From: a virus
Length of the DNA stretch: 46,922 bases
Virus record (IMG/VR): IMGVR_UViG_3300045006_000090
Span: 1 to 46,922 of that record
Strand: one strand, 5' to 3'
Part shown: piece by piece, positions 15,361-23,468 of the stretch
Numbering within the stretch: the stretch's first letter is position 1
Layout of the letters: every line of letters begins with the position of its first letter
Made by a program: the position numbers and the translations under genes
Notes under the pieces: model-generated
What the model saw: the letters and a program-made list of their open reading frames with translations, nothing else
The model's database searches: none
What the model was told of the DNA's origin: nothing

Positions 15361-16214
15361 GCTTCGGCCCCTTTCTCTTCGGTTGGTTGTTCGGTCGGTT
15401 GTTCCTTCGGCTGGGGTTGTTCTCCCAGGGGTTGCGCTTGCGGTAATTGCTCGGGCGCGGCATCCGTGACGCCATGTTGCCGCTTGGCTTGCACCTTTCG
15501 GATTGATTCCAGGATGGCGCTGTGCAGGCTGGCAAATGACAACGGCAACGGGTCGGAAAGCGGATACCGCGACCCCGCCATATAGACCGGATGGGGCTTG
15601 CTATGCAAGACGCGCCGGTCAAGCATTTTGCCCTTGGAATCGAATTCCGGCGTCTGTTCGCAGTAGAGAATGAAGTCCGCCAAGGCCAGCATCCGGGTTT
15701 GGTCTTCCTCATTCCCCGCCCGGAACGACGGGCACACTTTCCGCCCCACCTCATTCCCCGCCTTGTCGCGGAAAATCTTGGTTTCGGTGTGCGAAATGAA
15801 AACCAATCCCAAGGGCAAATCCGCCAGCTTCAACAGGGCACGGAAGAATTCCGCCCGAATCTTGGCGTGCCCAACGCCAAATTTGATGTCGGCTTCATGG
15901 TCAATGCCCAGCTTGGCGCAAACGTGGATGCGGCAAAGATCATAGAGCACATCGGCGGTATCTACGATGACGGTCTTGAAGCTGTGTGCGCCCGCCTTCA
16001 ATTCGGCGCAAGCGGTCAAGAATTCAACCCATGTGGCCAGAGGGGTAGATGCCACCTCAAGGGCACCCTGCCCCTGTTCCGCTGCCAGGAAGCACGCATC
16101 CGGGAAACGACTGGCAAGGGTCGTTTTGCCAATCTTCGGTCCCCCATAGATGAAGTAACGAAACAACGATGGGTCCGTTACCGGGGGGCGCTTTTCCAGA
16201 ACGAGAAAACCCAT
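15357..16214 (-). CDS. Sak4-like RecA-fold ATPase (ssDNA annealing/recombinase)
   Basis: The 285-aa protein has a RecA-like core, with Walker A GGPKIGKTT at residues 24-32 and a Walker B-like TVIVDTADVLYDL near 85-97. The order and spacing match phage AAA_24/Sak4 proteins, which promote single-strand annealing with a partner SSB; the partner is encoded immediately downstream. The C-terminal 50 residues are Gln/Pro-rich repeats (QPLGEQPQPKEQPTEQPTEE) and probably disordered. ATG 16214 has AAAGGAAAAG upstream. It is part of the recombination operon with the Fe-S nuclease before it. Confidence 0.85.
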   Translation of the reverse strand: MGFLVLEKRPPVTDPSLFRYFIYGGPKIGKTTLASRFPDACFLAAEQGQGALEVASTPLATWVEFLTACAELKAGAHSFKTVIVDTADVLYDLCRIHVCAKLGIDHEADIKFGVGHAKIRAEFFRALLKLADLPLGLVFISHTETKIFRDKAGNEVGRKVCPSFRAGNEEDQTRMLALADFILYCEQTPEFDSKGKMLDRRVLHSKPHPVYMAGSRYPLSDPLPLSFASLHSAILESIRKVQAKRQHGVTDAAPEQLPQAQPLGEQPQPKEQPTEQPTEEKGAEA

Positions 16215-16317
16215 GTCTCTTTTCCTTTCTTTTCAGGTGTCAATCATCCTCATTCGGTCCATGTCCGGTCCGGTCTGTGTCTTTGTCCGTTTGACGCCTT
16301 TCCCTTCCTTTCTACGG

Positions 16318-17574
16318 TCAAGCCGTGCCAATCCCTTCCTGCCCGTTGCCGTTCCCGGTTGATTCCGCATCCCCATCCATGCCAAGTTCCGGGTGCGCGT
16401 CTTCAACCACCTTGAAGCCAGATTCCATGATGGCCGGATTCTCCCCGCTGGCGCAAATTGCCCAATAGGGGCACTTCCCGCGATTCCGGCAAAATGCCGT
16501 GTTTTGATACCAACGGTTGTTCCGGTAAGCGTCAAGAGCCGCTTGGCACAACTCCCACAGTTCATGCCGCATCATCATCCGTTGCGCGCCCGTGATGGTG
16601 ACGGGATGGTCAATGATGATTTTTCGTTCCGCCTCGACGGTGTACCAATCGGCAAGCCGCGCCGCGTACTCTTCCAAGGTTTCCCCTTCCCCTTGCTTCG
16701 CGGATGATGGCTTGCCGGTCTTGGACCGGGCTTCAAGTGCCGCCTTGCGCATGGCGAATGCTTCCGGCGTTTCCGCTTCCTTGCGCTTCAACCTTGGCTT
16801 GGCAAGCACGTTGTAGGACACCACGTTGGATTCCCAGCCGAAGCAAAGGAGCATGGCGTCAAGGTAGATGACAACTTGATTGTCCATCCAAATCGCATCC
16901 AGATAGTCGGCATCCACGGCCGAAGCGGTCTTGTGCTCTATCAGGCAAGGGGAAGTATAGACCTCCCCGGTTTCCTGGTTGATGTCGCCATCATCCCGTA
17001 ACCCAATCCCATCCATCTTCCCCGCCAGAATGAACCGCTTTGACGGATGCCCGGAAAGTGGATTGATGATTTCATGCGCCCAAGGCACCTCGACGGCGCA
17101 AGCCGTGACAGGTGGGGGAGTCTCCCTGATTCGTTCCAGGAAGGCGGAAAGCCCAGCCCGAGCAACCATCAACTCTTGCGCTTGCGCCAGGTCCGCCCTG
17201 TCGGAATAGGATTTGTCCAAGGCGGAAAGCGCCGATTCGGTAGGTGACGGCTTCCCGGCATTGTAAGATTCCCCGCGCCTGTATCCCCGGAAGTAGGCTT
17301 CAAGCGCCGCATGGATGGCCGTACCAAAGGCAAGCGCCCCGGTGGTGGGGATGTCCGGGCGCAAGCGCCTAACGTAACGGTAGAAGAAAGCCCGGCGGCA
17401 ACACTTGAATAACCGCCATGCGCTTTGGGTGGTGATAATTCGGCCGTTCGCCAAAGCTTCAATGTCACGCCTTGACGCACCCTTGATTTCCGTTGTCAAT
17501 GTGAGCGGTGATGCGCCCGATTCCAGGGGCGCAATCCGCGCCCGTCCGCCACTTCCTTCCCAATGTTCCGTCAT
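16318..17574 (-). CDS. Fe-S PD-(D/E)XK nuclease, RecB/Cas4-like
   Basis: The 418-aa protein has the RecB-family nuclease core: GTAIHAALEAY near 84-94, GKMDGIG with Asp188, and LIEHKT with Glu213 and Lys215. One N-terminal Cys (58 or 59, FKCCRRAFFYRY) and three C-terminal Cys (362, 368 and 374, in FCRNRGKCPYWAIC) form the four-Cys pattern that binds an iron-sulphur cluster in Cas4/AddB nucleases. It would resect DNA ends to give ssDNA for the Sak4/SSB pair. GTGGTATGA couples it to the HTH gene, and AAGGAG sits 7 nt before ATG 17574. No CRISPR array or other cas gene is present, so this is a recombination nuclease rather than part of adaptive immunity. Confidence 0.85.
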   Translation of the reverse strand: MTEHWEGSGGRARIAPLESGASPLTLTTEIKGASRRDIEALANGRIITTQSAWRLFKCCRRAFFYRYVRRLRPDIPTTGALAFGTAIHAALEAYFRGYRRGESYNAGKPSPTESALSALDKSYSDRADLAQAQELMVARAGLSAFLERIRETPPPVTACAVEVPWAHEIINPLSGHPSKRFILAGKMDGIGLRDDGDINQETGEVYTSPCLIEHKTASAVDADYLDAIWMDNQVVIYLDAMLLCFGWESNVVSYNVLAKPRLKRKEAETPEAFAMRKAALEARSKTGKPSSAKQGEGETLEEYAARLADWYTVEAERKIIIDHPVTITGAQRMMMRHELWELCQAALDAYRNNRWYQNTAFCRNRGKCPYWAICASGENPAIMESGFKVVEDAHPELGMDGDAESTGNGNGQEGIGTA

Positions 17575-17855
17575 ACCACCACTCCTTGCGTTAATTTTTT
17601 GTCCGGTGGGTCGGATTGTAGCGCATCCTCGGGAACACCTAACACCTGGGACCACCATTCCAGGTTCGGCGCGGTCAACTCCAACCGATGATGGACGGCT
17701 TGGCGTGATATGTCTTCCCGCCTTGCCACATCGGAAAGCGAGCGAAGCCCCATGCACGCCATCCGAAGCCGCAAGTTTCTGTTGAAAATTTGTTGCGGCG
17801 TCATGGGGCGCACCCCCCGGACCATTGCCGCCCTGTCACTCTTCTTGGCCTTCAT
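17571..17855 (-). CDS. Small HTH DNA-binding protein
   Basis: The 94-aa protein carries a helix-turn-helix at about residues 35-60 (GLRSLSDVARREDISRQAVHHRLE), preceded by a basic arm. It would act as a Cro-like regulator of the divergent control region just upstream. It is the first gene of the replication operon and its stop overlaps the nuclease start (ATGA). ATG 17855 follows AAAGGATGGAACG. A 17-bp palindrome at 17936-17952 lies between the two divergent promoter-like sequences and is a natural operator candidate. Its target and sign of regulation are inferred. Confidence 0.7.
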   Translation of the reverse strand: MKAKKSDRAAMVRGVRPMTPQQIFNRNLRLRMACMGLRSLSDVARREDISRQAVHHRLELTAPNLEWWSQVLGVPEDALQSDPPDKKLTQGVVV

Positions 17856-17883
17856 CGTTCCATCCTTTCAAAAAATCAAAGCA

Positions 17884-17912
17884 AGCCTATCCCGCACGCT
17901 TTACATTGTCAA
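17884..17912 (-). promoter_or_regulatory. Predicted leftward promoter for replication operon
   Basis: The minus strand reads TTGACA at 17912-17907, a 17-nt spacer and TAGGCT at 17889-17884. The flank ATTGACAATGTAAA matches the genome's shared motif. The ribosome site AAAGGATGG and ATG 17855 follow shortly after. Confidence 0.55.
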
Positions 17913-17935
17913 TTTGTTTTTCTCGTTTTCTTCAA

Positions 17936-17952
17936 TGTCAAAAAACTTGACA
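17936..17952. promoter_or_regulatory. 17-bp palindrome, candidate operator
   Basis: TGTCAAAAAACTTGACA is an inverted repeat with 6-bp arms and a 5-nt centre. Its right arm is also the -35 hexamer of the rightward promoter-like sequence. Its position in a divergent promoter region, next to an HTH gene, suggests repressor or activator binding. Confidence 0.5.
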
Positions 17953-17975
17953 CCATCCGGCGTGACACCCACAAT
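17947..17975 (+). promoter_or_regulatory. Predicted rightward promoter for the lone plus-strand gene
   Basis: TTGACA (17947-17952), a 17-nt spacer and CACAAT (17970-17975; four of six matches) precede the rightward gene by about 100 nt. The -35 overlaps the candidate operator palindrome. Confidence 0.45.
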
Positions 17976-17980
17976 GATTT

Positions 17981-18026
17981 TGCGCCCATCCCTTCCGGGC
18001 GCACCGTTCCCCCCAACCGTGGGGGG
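17981..18026 (+). other. Two GC-rich hairpins in the rightward leader
   Basis: TGCGCCC (17981-17987) pairs with GGGCGCA (17997-18003), and CCCCCC (18009-18014) pairs with GGGGGG (18021-18026). Neither is followed by a clear U tract, so these look like leader structures rather than ordinary terminators. They lie in the predicted 5' UTR of the gene at 18081, which has no obvious ribosome site. Confidence 0.5.
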
Positions 18027-18080
18027 CGGGTGGCAGGGTAAGGGCTTTCCCTCGCTTCCCGCCCCTCACAACCCAAAACC

Positions 18081-18743
18081 ATGAAACTTGTTTTTTTAAT
18101 GGGGCTTTCCGGTAGGGAACAAAGCAAACAGGGAACAGCCGACCTTGTTTCGCGGCTTCGCACCCTAGATCAAGATGGAATCAGAATAGAAATCCCGACA
18201 CCGGAAGACGGGCACGGCCGCGCCTCGACGGTGGCGCTTCTTTCCCCGCTGTTTCCCAGGCTGCTTTCTCTACACCCATTCCCCCCGACTCGGGAACGCG
18301 GCTTTTACCTGATAGACCCACAGGGGGCTTGCCCGCTGGCAATTGTGCCGGTGCCCAACATCCAAGATGATGCAACCGCAATCGCGGTCACGTCAGCAAT
18401 CGAGTCTTGCCGCGACATCCCCAAGATTGTTGTCTGTGCGTCCCCCCTGGAACAACGCGCGGAAATGGTTGGGTTGCTATCTCGGGGGGCTGTGCTGGCC
18501 ATCCTGTGCCCCCAGGATGCCACAATAGACCATCCGGGCATGATTGATGGCGGGGTGATATTTCAAGGGCGGGAAAACCGCTCTGTGCCCCCCGTTATCT
18601 TTCTGCATGACATGACCCGCCCGGTTGATGGCGCTTTTCGCATTTTCTCTCTTCGATATTGGATGCAAGACGGCGGGGGCGGACTTCGCAATGGACGGCG
18701 CGCGGTTGGGTTCCGCGCGGGGTTTGATGCCATTCCGCTTTAG
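18081..18743 (+). CDS. Lone rightward gene of unknown function
   Basis: This is the only convincing plus-strand gene. The 220-aa product is not recognised. It shows alternating strand and helix stretches typical of an alpha/beta (Rossmann-like) fold (ERGFYLIDPQGACPLAIVPV, IPKIVVCASPLEQRAEMVGL, GAVLAILCPQDATI, VPPVIFLHDMT), with no signal peptide or membrane segment. No ribosome site precedes ATG 18081, so the start is uncertain or translation may be leaderless or controlled. It diverges from the replication operon and converges with the late operon, overlapping the last late gene by 4 nt. Such an isolated gene often has a separate regulatory or host-interaction role; this is inference. Confidence 0.65.
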   Translation: MKLVFLMGLSGREQSKQGTADLVSRLRTLDQDGIRIEIPTPEDGHGRASTVALLSPLFPRLLSLHPFPPTRERGFYLIDPQGACPLAIVPVPNIQDDATAIAVTSAIESCRDIPKIVVCASPLEQRAEMVGLLSRGAVLAILCPQDATIDHPGMIDGGVIFQGRENRSVPPVIFLHDMTRPVDGAFRIFSLRYWMQDGGGGLRNGRRAVGFRAGFDAIPL

Positions 18744-19216
18744 AGTTGTGACCCCTCCTCCTGTTCCGTCTTCCTGCCTAATCCGCGTCTTTCCGTCCCG
18801 TCCCAGGGGGCGGGGACCAGAATTCCCGCAACCTTCATTTCAAGATCATGGAGAGATTGCCAAGCCCGCCGGGCTTCCTCTCTGTGTTCCGATGCGGCAT
18901 CCTCACACACCCGGCGCGATTCGGCGCAATCGGACTTGGAAACAAGGTTTTCCGAGATAAAAAGCCGAAGCGCCGCAAAGCCAGATGCCATTTCCGCTTT
19001 CAGCTTGCCCAGGAATGACGCCGAAGCCCAAATGCCTACCGCGATGGCCGCAATAATGGCAATTGCCGTACCGATGGAAAGAGAAACGAAGGTATTGTCA
19101 ACACCAATGACCGGAGGGGGATTAGCGGCACCAATAGATTGGATGGCCTCGCGGATGGCAACCGCCAAATCCGCGCCCCCTTCTTTTGCAACATGAAACA
19201 GCATGTCTTCCCCCAT
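18740..19216 (-). CDS. Membrane protein after tail fibre, possible lysis-related
   Basis: The protein of about 158 aa has one strong membrane span near residues 46-68 (FVSLSIGTAIAIIAAIAVGIW), then a helical charged region (SKSDCAESRRVCEDAASEHREEARRAW) and a hydrophilic tail. The size and single-span-plus-coiled-coil form resemble small phage membrane proteins placed after tail fibres, including holin-like or XhlA-like proteins, but no family is certain. ATG 19216 was used; a GTG at 19222 overlaps the tail-fibre stop and is an alternative. It is the last gene of the leftward late operon. Confidence 0.55.
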   Translation of the reverse strand: MGEDMLFHVAKEGGADLAVAIREAIQSIGAANPPPVIGVDNTFVSLSIGTAIAIIAAIAVGIWASASFLGKLKAEMASGFAALRLFISENLVSKSDCAESRRVCEDAASEHREEARRAWQSLHDLEMKVAGILVPAPWDGTERRGLGRKTEQEEGSQL

Positions 19217-19221
19217 TGACA

Positions 19222-20496
19222 CTAGAAAACTTCGTTGATGTCAACCCGTCCGTCGGATAGCAAATCGGCGGCATCCGCCCCAGCCTTGCCAACAATGAAT
19301 AGGGCATCCCCGGTGTAAAGTGCTTCCACCATTGATCCGGCAACACAACCGGAAGTCACCCCGGCGGGAATCAGACACACCCGGCGGCTTGTTCCGGCAC
19401 TCCCGTTGACCACCACGTAATAAGTCACATCCCCCGTCACCGTTGACGCATCCAAAACCACCGACACGCGAAGACGCATCGGCCGGTCTGCCTCGATTCG
19501 CCAGTTGCACAGGTAACAATTCGCGGGGATGGGAAATTCCGCGTTGACTGTCCCCGTGACCGTGATTTCGGTATTCCCCGACCCGATGTTGTAGGATGCC
19601 GAAACGACGGTGTACCAAAGCGAATTGACGGCCGAATTTGTCACCTTGAAAAGTGATGCGGCGGGAAAACTCGCAACGTGATTTCCGTCTATTTCCACAA
19701 CGCCGGTTCCCATTGCCCCGGCCTGAAAAGCCGCGATGGCATGTGACGCCATGCCCTTTACCCTGTCGGTTCCAGGGTCATCAATGACTTTGTTTGCGAA
19801 TGAAATAACCCCATCCTCCCCGAGATTCAAATGGTTGGCTTCGGATGCCTCATATGATAGCAACACGGAAGGCGAAACAAAGCATTGCAACCAAGCACTA
19901 TCCGCCCAAGTGGCGGTCCCTGCCTCTTGCCGGTAGAACGTGACGCCGCTTTGGGTGCGACAAATTGCAAAAGCCTCTTCCCCCGCTTGCCGTTTCTCCC
20001 ATAGGTCGGTCGTTTCATTCCAAGTGGCATTGATGACATGCCAAACGCGCAAAGCCCCGGATGGTGCCCCAGGGTTATCAACCCACTCTTCGGCCGTGCG
20101 CGCGGAAAGCGCCGTGGGGTGCCCTTGCTGCTTGACTTGATGCCTGATTTCGGTTGCCGACTTGGTACGGTTGACTTTCTGATAGATGATTTCATGGAAG
20201 CCCGCACAGCTTCCACCATCGGCATCTACGGCCAAGTTGTCCGAGTGACCCCCCAGGAAGGCGGGGGCGATATTTTGCGCCAAGTAGCGAATCCACGCCC
20301 CCCAGCAAAACATAAAGTAATTGAACCAGTTCGACGGGGGATAGTCGGAAAGCGCCCATCCGTTGATTTTTTGGGTGGGTCCCGGTTCCAGGTAGCGGGT
20401 CGGGTCAACCGTCAACGCCGGGTTGGGGGACGTGTTATTCAGGGGGTCATACGCCCAATCGGGAAGCGGTTCGGTGGGGCGGGTGTTGTGCGCCAT
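19222..20496 (-). CDS. Tail fibre / receptor-binding protein
   Basis: The 424-aa protein has the typical fibre N terminus for attachment to the baseplate: INGWALSDYPPSNWFNYFMFCWGAWIRYL at about 44-71, close to the GW...P.NWFNY pattern of phage fibres. The middle (140-210) is rich in Trp and Tyr. Residues about 263-326 form a beta domain (GVVEIDGNHVASFPAASLFKV and on) similar to one in the sheath protein. The C-terminal half is beta-rich and likely binds the host surface. ATG 20496 has AGGTGAAAAT upstream. It follows the DUF2612-like baseplate gene, as expected. Confidence 0.75.
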   Translation of the reverse strand: MAHNTRPTEPLPDWAYDPLNNTSPNPALTVDPTRYLEPGPTQKINGWALSDYPPSNWFNYFMFCWGAWIRYLAQNIAPAFLGGHSDNLAVDADGGSCAGFHEIIYQKVNRTKSATEIRHQVKQQGHPTALSARTAEEWVDNPGAPSGALRVWHVINATWNETTDLWEKRQAGEEAFAICRTQSGVTFYRQEAGTATWADSAWLQCFVSPSVLLSYEASEANHLNLGEDGVISFANKVIDDPGTDRVKGMASHAIAAFQAGAMGTGVVEIDGNHVASFPAASLFKVTNSAVNSLWYTVVSASYNIGSGNTEITVTGTVNAEFPIPANCYLCNWRIEADRPMRLRVSVVLDASTVTGDVTYYVVVNGSAGTSRRVCLIPAGVTSGCVAGSMVEALYTGDALFIVGKAGADAADLLSDGRVDINEVF

Positions 20497-20522
20497 ATTT
20501 TCACCTGTCAATCACTCCCGGG

Positions 20523-21152
20523 TTATCCGGGGTCGTGCATGAAATCTCGTAAGTCGCAAGCCCATTGGGCGTGCGAATTGTCAAATCCGGTGGTTGTTTT
20601 CACCCCTGGGGCGGAATCGAAGGCAAAAATTTTGATGGGCAGGTAACATTTCCCTTCAACGATGCCTTCAAGCCCGACACCCGATGGTTGCAAATCGCGC
20701 ATCCATTCCTTGACCCGCGCGGCCATCGTGCTTGACATCCGGGAAGACCGCAAGAGAAGAAACTTGGACGCACCCGGATAGAGGGGAATATATCGAACCG
20801 TCCCTATGTCCCCGTCTAGTCCCGCGATTAGGTACAAAATTAGGGTCAATCGCCAAGGCTCTCCGGCGGAAATGTTGCCTTGAATCCTGCCTAGCAAAAG
20901 GGTCCGGTAATCATCGTCAACCAACCCACCACGCGGGCAGTTTAAGATGCGCCCATAATTATCAAGCTGTACCCCCACGGCAACGGCAAGATAATTTTCA
21001 GCTATGCACTCCCACGCGGTATCTTCGGCGGTCTGTGCCCCAATCAAGACAGAATTCAACAGGGACAGATAGCGAAGTTTTGTCCTGAACTTGTAAGGAA
21101 CAAGCGCCCTTGCCCGCGCCCCGTGGTCTGTGATGTGGTCAATCGTTGCCAT
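20523..21152 (-). CDS. Baseplate-to-fibre protein, DUF2612-like
   Basis: The 209-aa protein resembles DUF2612 phage proteins, with a LDNYGRILNCPRGGLVDDDYR stretch near 64-84 followed by RTLLLGRIQGNISAG. These occupy the gpI-like position between gpJ-like baseplate wedge and fibre. ATG 21152 is used; a GTG at 21161 immediately after the gpJ-like stop is possible. The order gpJ-like, DUF2612-like, fibre is standard for contractile tails. Confidence 0.75.
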   Translation of the reverse strand: MATIDHITDHGARARALVPYKFRTKLRYLSLLNSVLIGAQTAEDTAWECIAENYLAVAVGVQLDNYGRILNCPRGGLVDDDYRTLLLGRIQGNISAGEPWRLTLILYLIAGLDGDIGTVRYIPLYPGASKFLLLRSSRMSSTMAARVKEWMRDLQPSGVGLEGIVEGKCYLPIKIFAFDSAPGVKTTTGFDNSHAQWACDLRDFMHDPG

Positions 21153-21163
21153 CCGCCGCACCG

Positions 21164-22453
21164 TTAAGTTGCCACCACCGAAATTTCACCAACGATGATG
21201 GTTGCTACTTCCGAATTGGCAATGACAACGGAAGTAGAATCCGCCGGCCAAACCCCAATCGCGCCGCCGGAAACCTTTTTTACCTGAACCCTCAAGTCCA
21301 TGATGCCGGGGATGTCGCCAATCGCGCCATACATCGGCCCGACCAACACATCATCCCCAACCGATAGACCCGGAAGACTCCCCGCCACCGTCCCACCCTG
21401 GAAGTATTCCAACACTTTTGCCATTACCTGTGCGTTGCCATCCGCCGGATAGCTGGCGTTTTTGGTAAGCGTCACCTTGACCCGCATGGGGATTGCGGTT
21501 GCGTAATCAAACTTTACCGTCTGGACATAGCCTTGATCGTCTGTGATTTGGACTGTGACGCAAGCCCCGGTGCCCCATGACTCAATCCCGGAAGGCATCC
21601 TTTCCCAAATGGTGCGCCCCACCGATTCCTTGATTGCCGTTGTCAACGTGTTCGGCCAAACCACCACATGAAACGATTTCGGATTTTGCCCGGTAACACC
21701 ATCCACGGTCATCATCCGGTTGCTTATGACTTGGCACGCCTCGATTCCCGCGATTGCTTCAACCGCTGCCCTGATAGCCTGATCGCTTCCCGCCCCTGGG
21801 ACGGAAAGGCTATCTTGCCGACGTTGCCGCAAATCTTCGTCTAATTCAACGTCGGTCCCATGATACCACGCATCCACGGGAAACGGGTCCGGGGGACCCG
21901 GATTGTTTACAGATGTCCACCCGGCAACCGGATTGACGATGGTCGTTATTTGATCAAAGTCAACATCAATGTGTCCCGCAACCACGGCTTCGGCCAGAAC
22001 GTCAACCGACCCGCCCGCCCCGATGGTCCAAACCCCACCGGCCGGATTTGCCAGGATGTTGAAGACATCCCCTGTTGACGGCTTGCGCACCTGTCCGGGG
22101 GTCGGGTCCAAGTAGGTCGGAATGGTAGTCCCAACTGTGCCATAACAACGCACCGTCCCCGATGCCTTGGTTTTTCCTAGCCGCTCTACACCCACCAAAG
22201 AACAAAGATTTTCGAGTTGTGCCCCGGTTGCTTCATCGGGATTCAGGCTGTTGAAGACGGCAACCAGAAGGTCATAAATCAGGGACAGGGGGACGGAAAA
22301 AACGGTCATCAATTGGTAAAGGATGGAAGACGGGTCCGCTTGGATGTCAACCCCCATCCCCGTGGGATAGGGTGCCTTAATCAACGCCCGTTGGTCGTCT
22401 ATGATTTCCGGGAGTGTCGGGACTTCCAACCCGGTCGGTCCAAGCGGTGCCAT
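21164..22453 (-). CDS. Baseplate J-like wedge protein
   Basis: The 429-aa protein resembles the gpJ/gp47 baseplate wedge family: an N-terminal YPTGMGVDIQADPSSILYQL, LNPDEATGAQLENLCSLVGV near 70-89, and the DEDLRQRRQDSL stretch near 204-215 that is highly typical of the family. It forms the baseplate ring to which fibre adaptors attach. ATG 22453 follows AAGGACAGGGAAC. Its neighbours are the gp25-like and DUF2612-like genes. Confidence 0.9.
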   Translation of the reverse strand: MAPLGPTGLEVPTLPEIIDDQRALIKAPYPTGMGVDIQADPSSILYQLMTVFSVPLSLIYDLLVAVFNSLNPDEATGAQLENLCSLVGVERLGKTKASGTVRCYGTVGTTIPTYLDPTPGQVRKPSTGDVFNILANPAGGVWTIGAGGSVDVLAEAVVAGHIDVDFDQITTIVNPVAGWTSVNNPGPPDPFPVDAWYHGTDVELDEDLRQRRQDSLSVPGAGSDQAIRAAVEAIAGIEACQVISNRMMTVDGVTGQNPKSFHVVVWPNTLTTAIKESVGRTIWERMPSGIESWGTGACVTVQITDDQGYVQTVKFDYATAIPMRVKVTLTKNASYPADGNAQVMAKVLEYFQGGTVAGSLPGLSVGDDVLVGPMYGAIGDIPGIMDLRVQVKKVSGGAIGVWPADSTSVVIANSEVATIIVGEISVVAT

Positions 22454-22467
22454 GCTGTTCCCTGTCC

Positions 22468-22824
22468 TTACACCGTCAAGTCAAGGTTGCCAACCTGCCC
22501 ATTCTGCAACACGTAATGAAACACGATGGACCCGGTGCGCGTTTCTCCATCGGCTGTCACCAACACATTTTCAATCAACCGCACGCCCGGCACTTTTCGC
22601 AGGTAGGAAAGAAAAAACGCCTTGATTCCGAAGCCGGGGTCTTTCGTCTGGAAGAATGTGCGCCAAGGCACCCCAAAAGACGTGTCAAGAAACCACTCCC
22701 CCAGGTGAATCATGCACCGGATGAAAAGCATTTGGCGCACCACGGAACGGCCAGAGACAAGGGATAGTGTCGCGCCCGTGATGTCAAGGTCCCCATCGGT
22801 GCCCATCTTCAAGTCTGCCAGCAT
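22468..22824 (-). CDS. Baseplate gp25-like (gpW) protein
   Basis: The 118-aa protein resembles gp25/gpW-type baseplate proteins. It has LDITGATLSLVSGRSVVRQMLF in its first third and FLDTSFGVPWRTFFQTKDP near 45-63, with a C-terminal beta pair (GSIVFHYVLQNGQVGNLDLTV). These proteins bridge sheath and baseplate wedge. ATG 22824 follows GGAAGGAAGCG. Placement just before the gpJ-like gene is canonical. Confidence 0.8.
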   Translation of the reverse strand: MLADLKMGTDGDLDITGATLSLVSGRSVVRQMLFIRCMIHLGEWFLDTSFGVPWRTFFQTKDPGFGIKAFFLSYLRKVPGVRLIENVLVTADGETRTGSIVFHYVLQNGQVGNLDLTV

Positions 22825-22841
22825 CCGACGCTTCCTTCCTG

Positions 22842-23456
22842 TCACCCAAGAAATAGCACATCCGGGGAATCCAAGCCAACCTTTTTGCCACCCCAGTTTG
22901 ACAAGCCTTGCCGGAAGGTGTCCCACATCCAAGCCGGGCCGGGGTCGGACTTGATACCGGGCGACACCTCTTCATGTCCGATGATTCCGTCATCCCGGAT
23001 GGACGGAAACCGCCAGAGTAACCAAGCGCACAATTGCGCCACAGCTTCATATTGCCAGTTAGTGAAGCATTCCCAAGCGCCAAATCCGTTACGCTTGAAA
23101 AGCATTACTTGTCCCTGTGGCGTTACCTGATAGAAGCCCCCCTTCCCATCGGGTTGGTACATCTTCCCCGCCCTTGGCATCATGCCTCCCAGGTTGACAA
23201 TCTCTATTCCCACAGACCGGGTGTTTACCCCTTTGGCGTGCCAAGCGATATGGCGCGGCGGGACTTGGCAAACCAATTCCCCCGGCGCGCGCCCGATTAG
23301 ATAATGGACAGACAACCCTCTTGCGCCCAAGGCGGCAAGAGCATCCTGCAAAGTCGCGGTGGCCGTATAGTGCAAGACAATCCTGTCCGGCTTGCGTTCC
23401 TTGACCGTTGCCGTGAAATGCTGGGACAGGATTTCTTTGAATAAGTAACGCGGCAT
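22842..23456 (-). CDS. N-acetylmuramoyl-L-alanine amidase within baseplate cluster
   Basis: The 204-aa protein is an Amidase_2/PGRP-type zinc amidase, cleaving the amide between MurNAc and L-Ala. Visible zinc and active-site features are His29 in RIVLHYTAT, GIEIVN near 83-88, His161 in IIGHEEVSPG, and Asp171 in IKSDPGPAW. There is no signal peptide or cell-wall-binding repeat. It is the only clear peptidoglycan hydrolase with a complete active site here, so it may serve as endolysin. Its place between the spike and gp25-like genes suggests a baseplate-linked lysin used at entry as an alternative. ATG 23456 follows GGAAGGGGAGG. Confidence 0.85.
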   Translation of the reverse strand: MPRYLFKEILSQHFTATVKERKPDRIVLHYTATATLQDALAALGARGLSVHYLIGRAPGELVCQVPPRHIAWHAKGVNTRSVGIEIVNLGGMMPRAGKMYQPDGKGGFYQVTPQGQVMLFKRNGFGAWECFTNWQYEAVAQLCAWLLWRFPSIRDDGIIGHEEVSPGIKSDPGPAWMWDTFRQGLSNWGGKKVGLDSPDVLFLG

Positions 23457-23468
23457 GGCCTCCCCTTC

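Noticed and set aside
16215-16317. Short possible gene in the 103-nt gap
   Set aside because: Only nine or so codons are open from ATG; no ribosome site or domain is seen.
16318-17574. Cas4 of a CRISPR-Cas system
   Set aside because: No repeat-spacer array or other cas gene is present; the gene fits a recombination nuclease beside Sak4, SSB and helicase genes.
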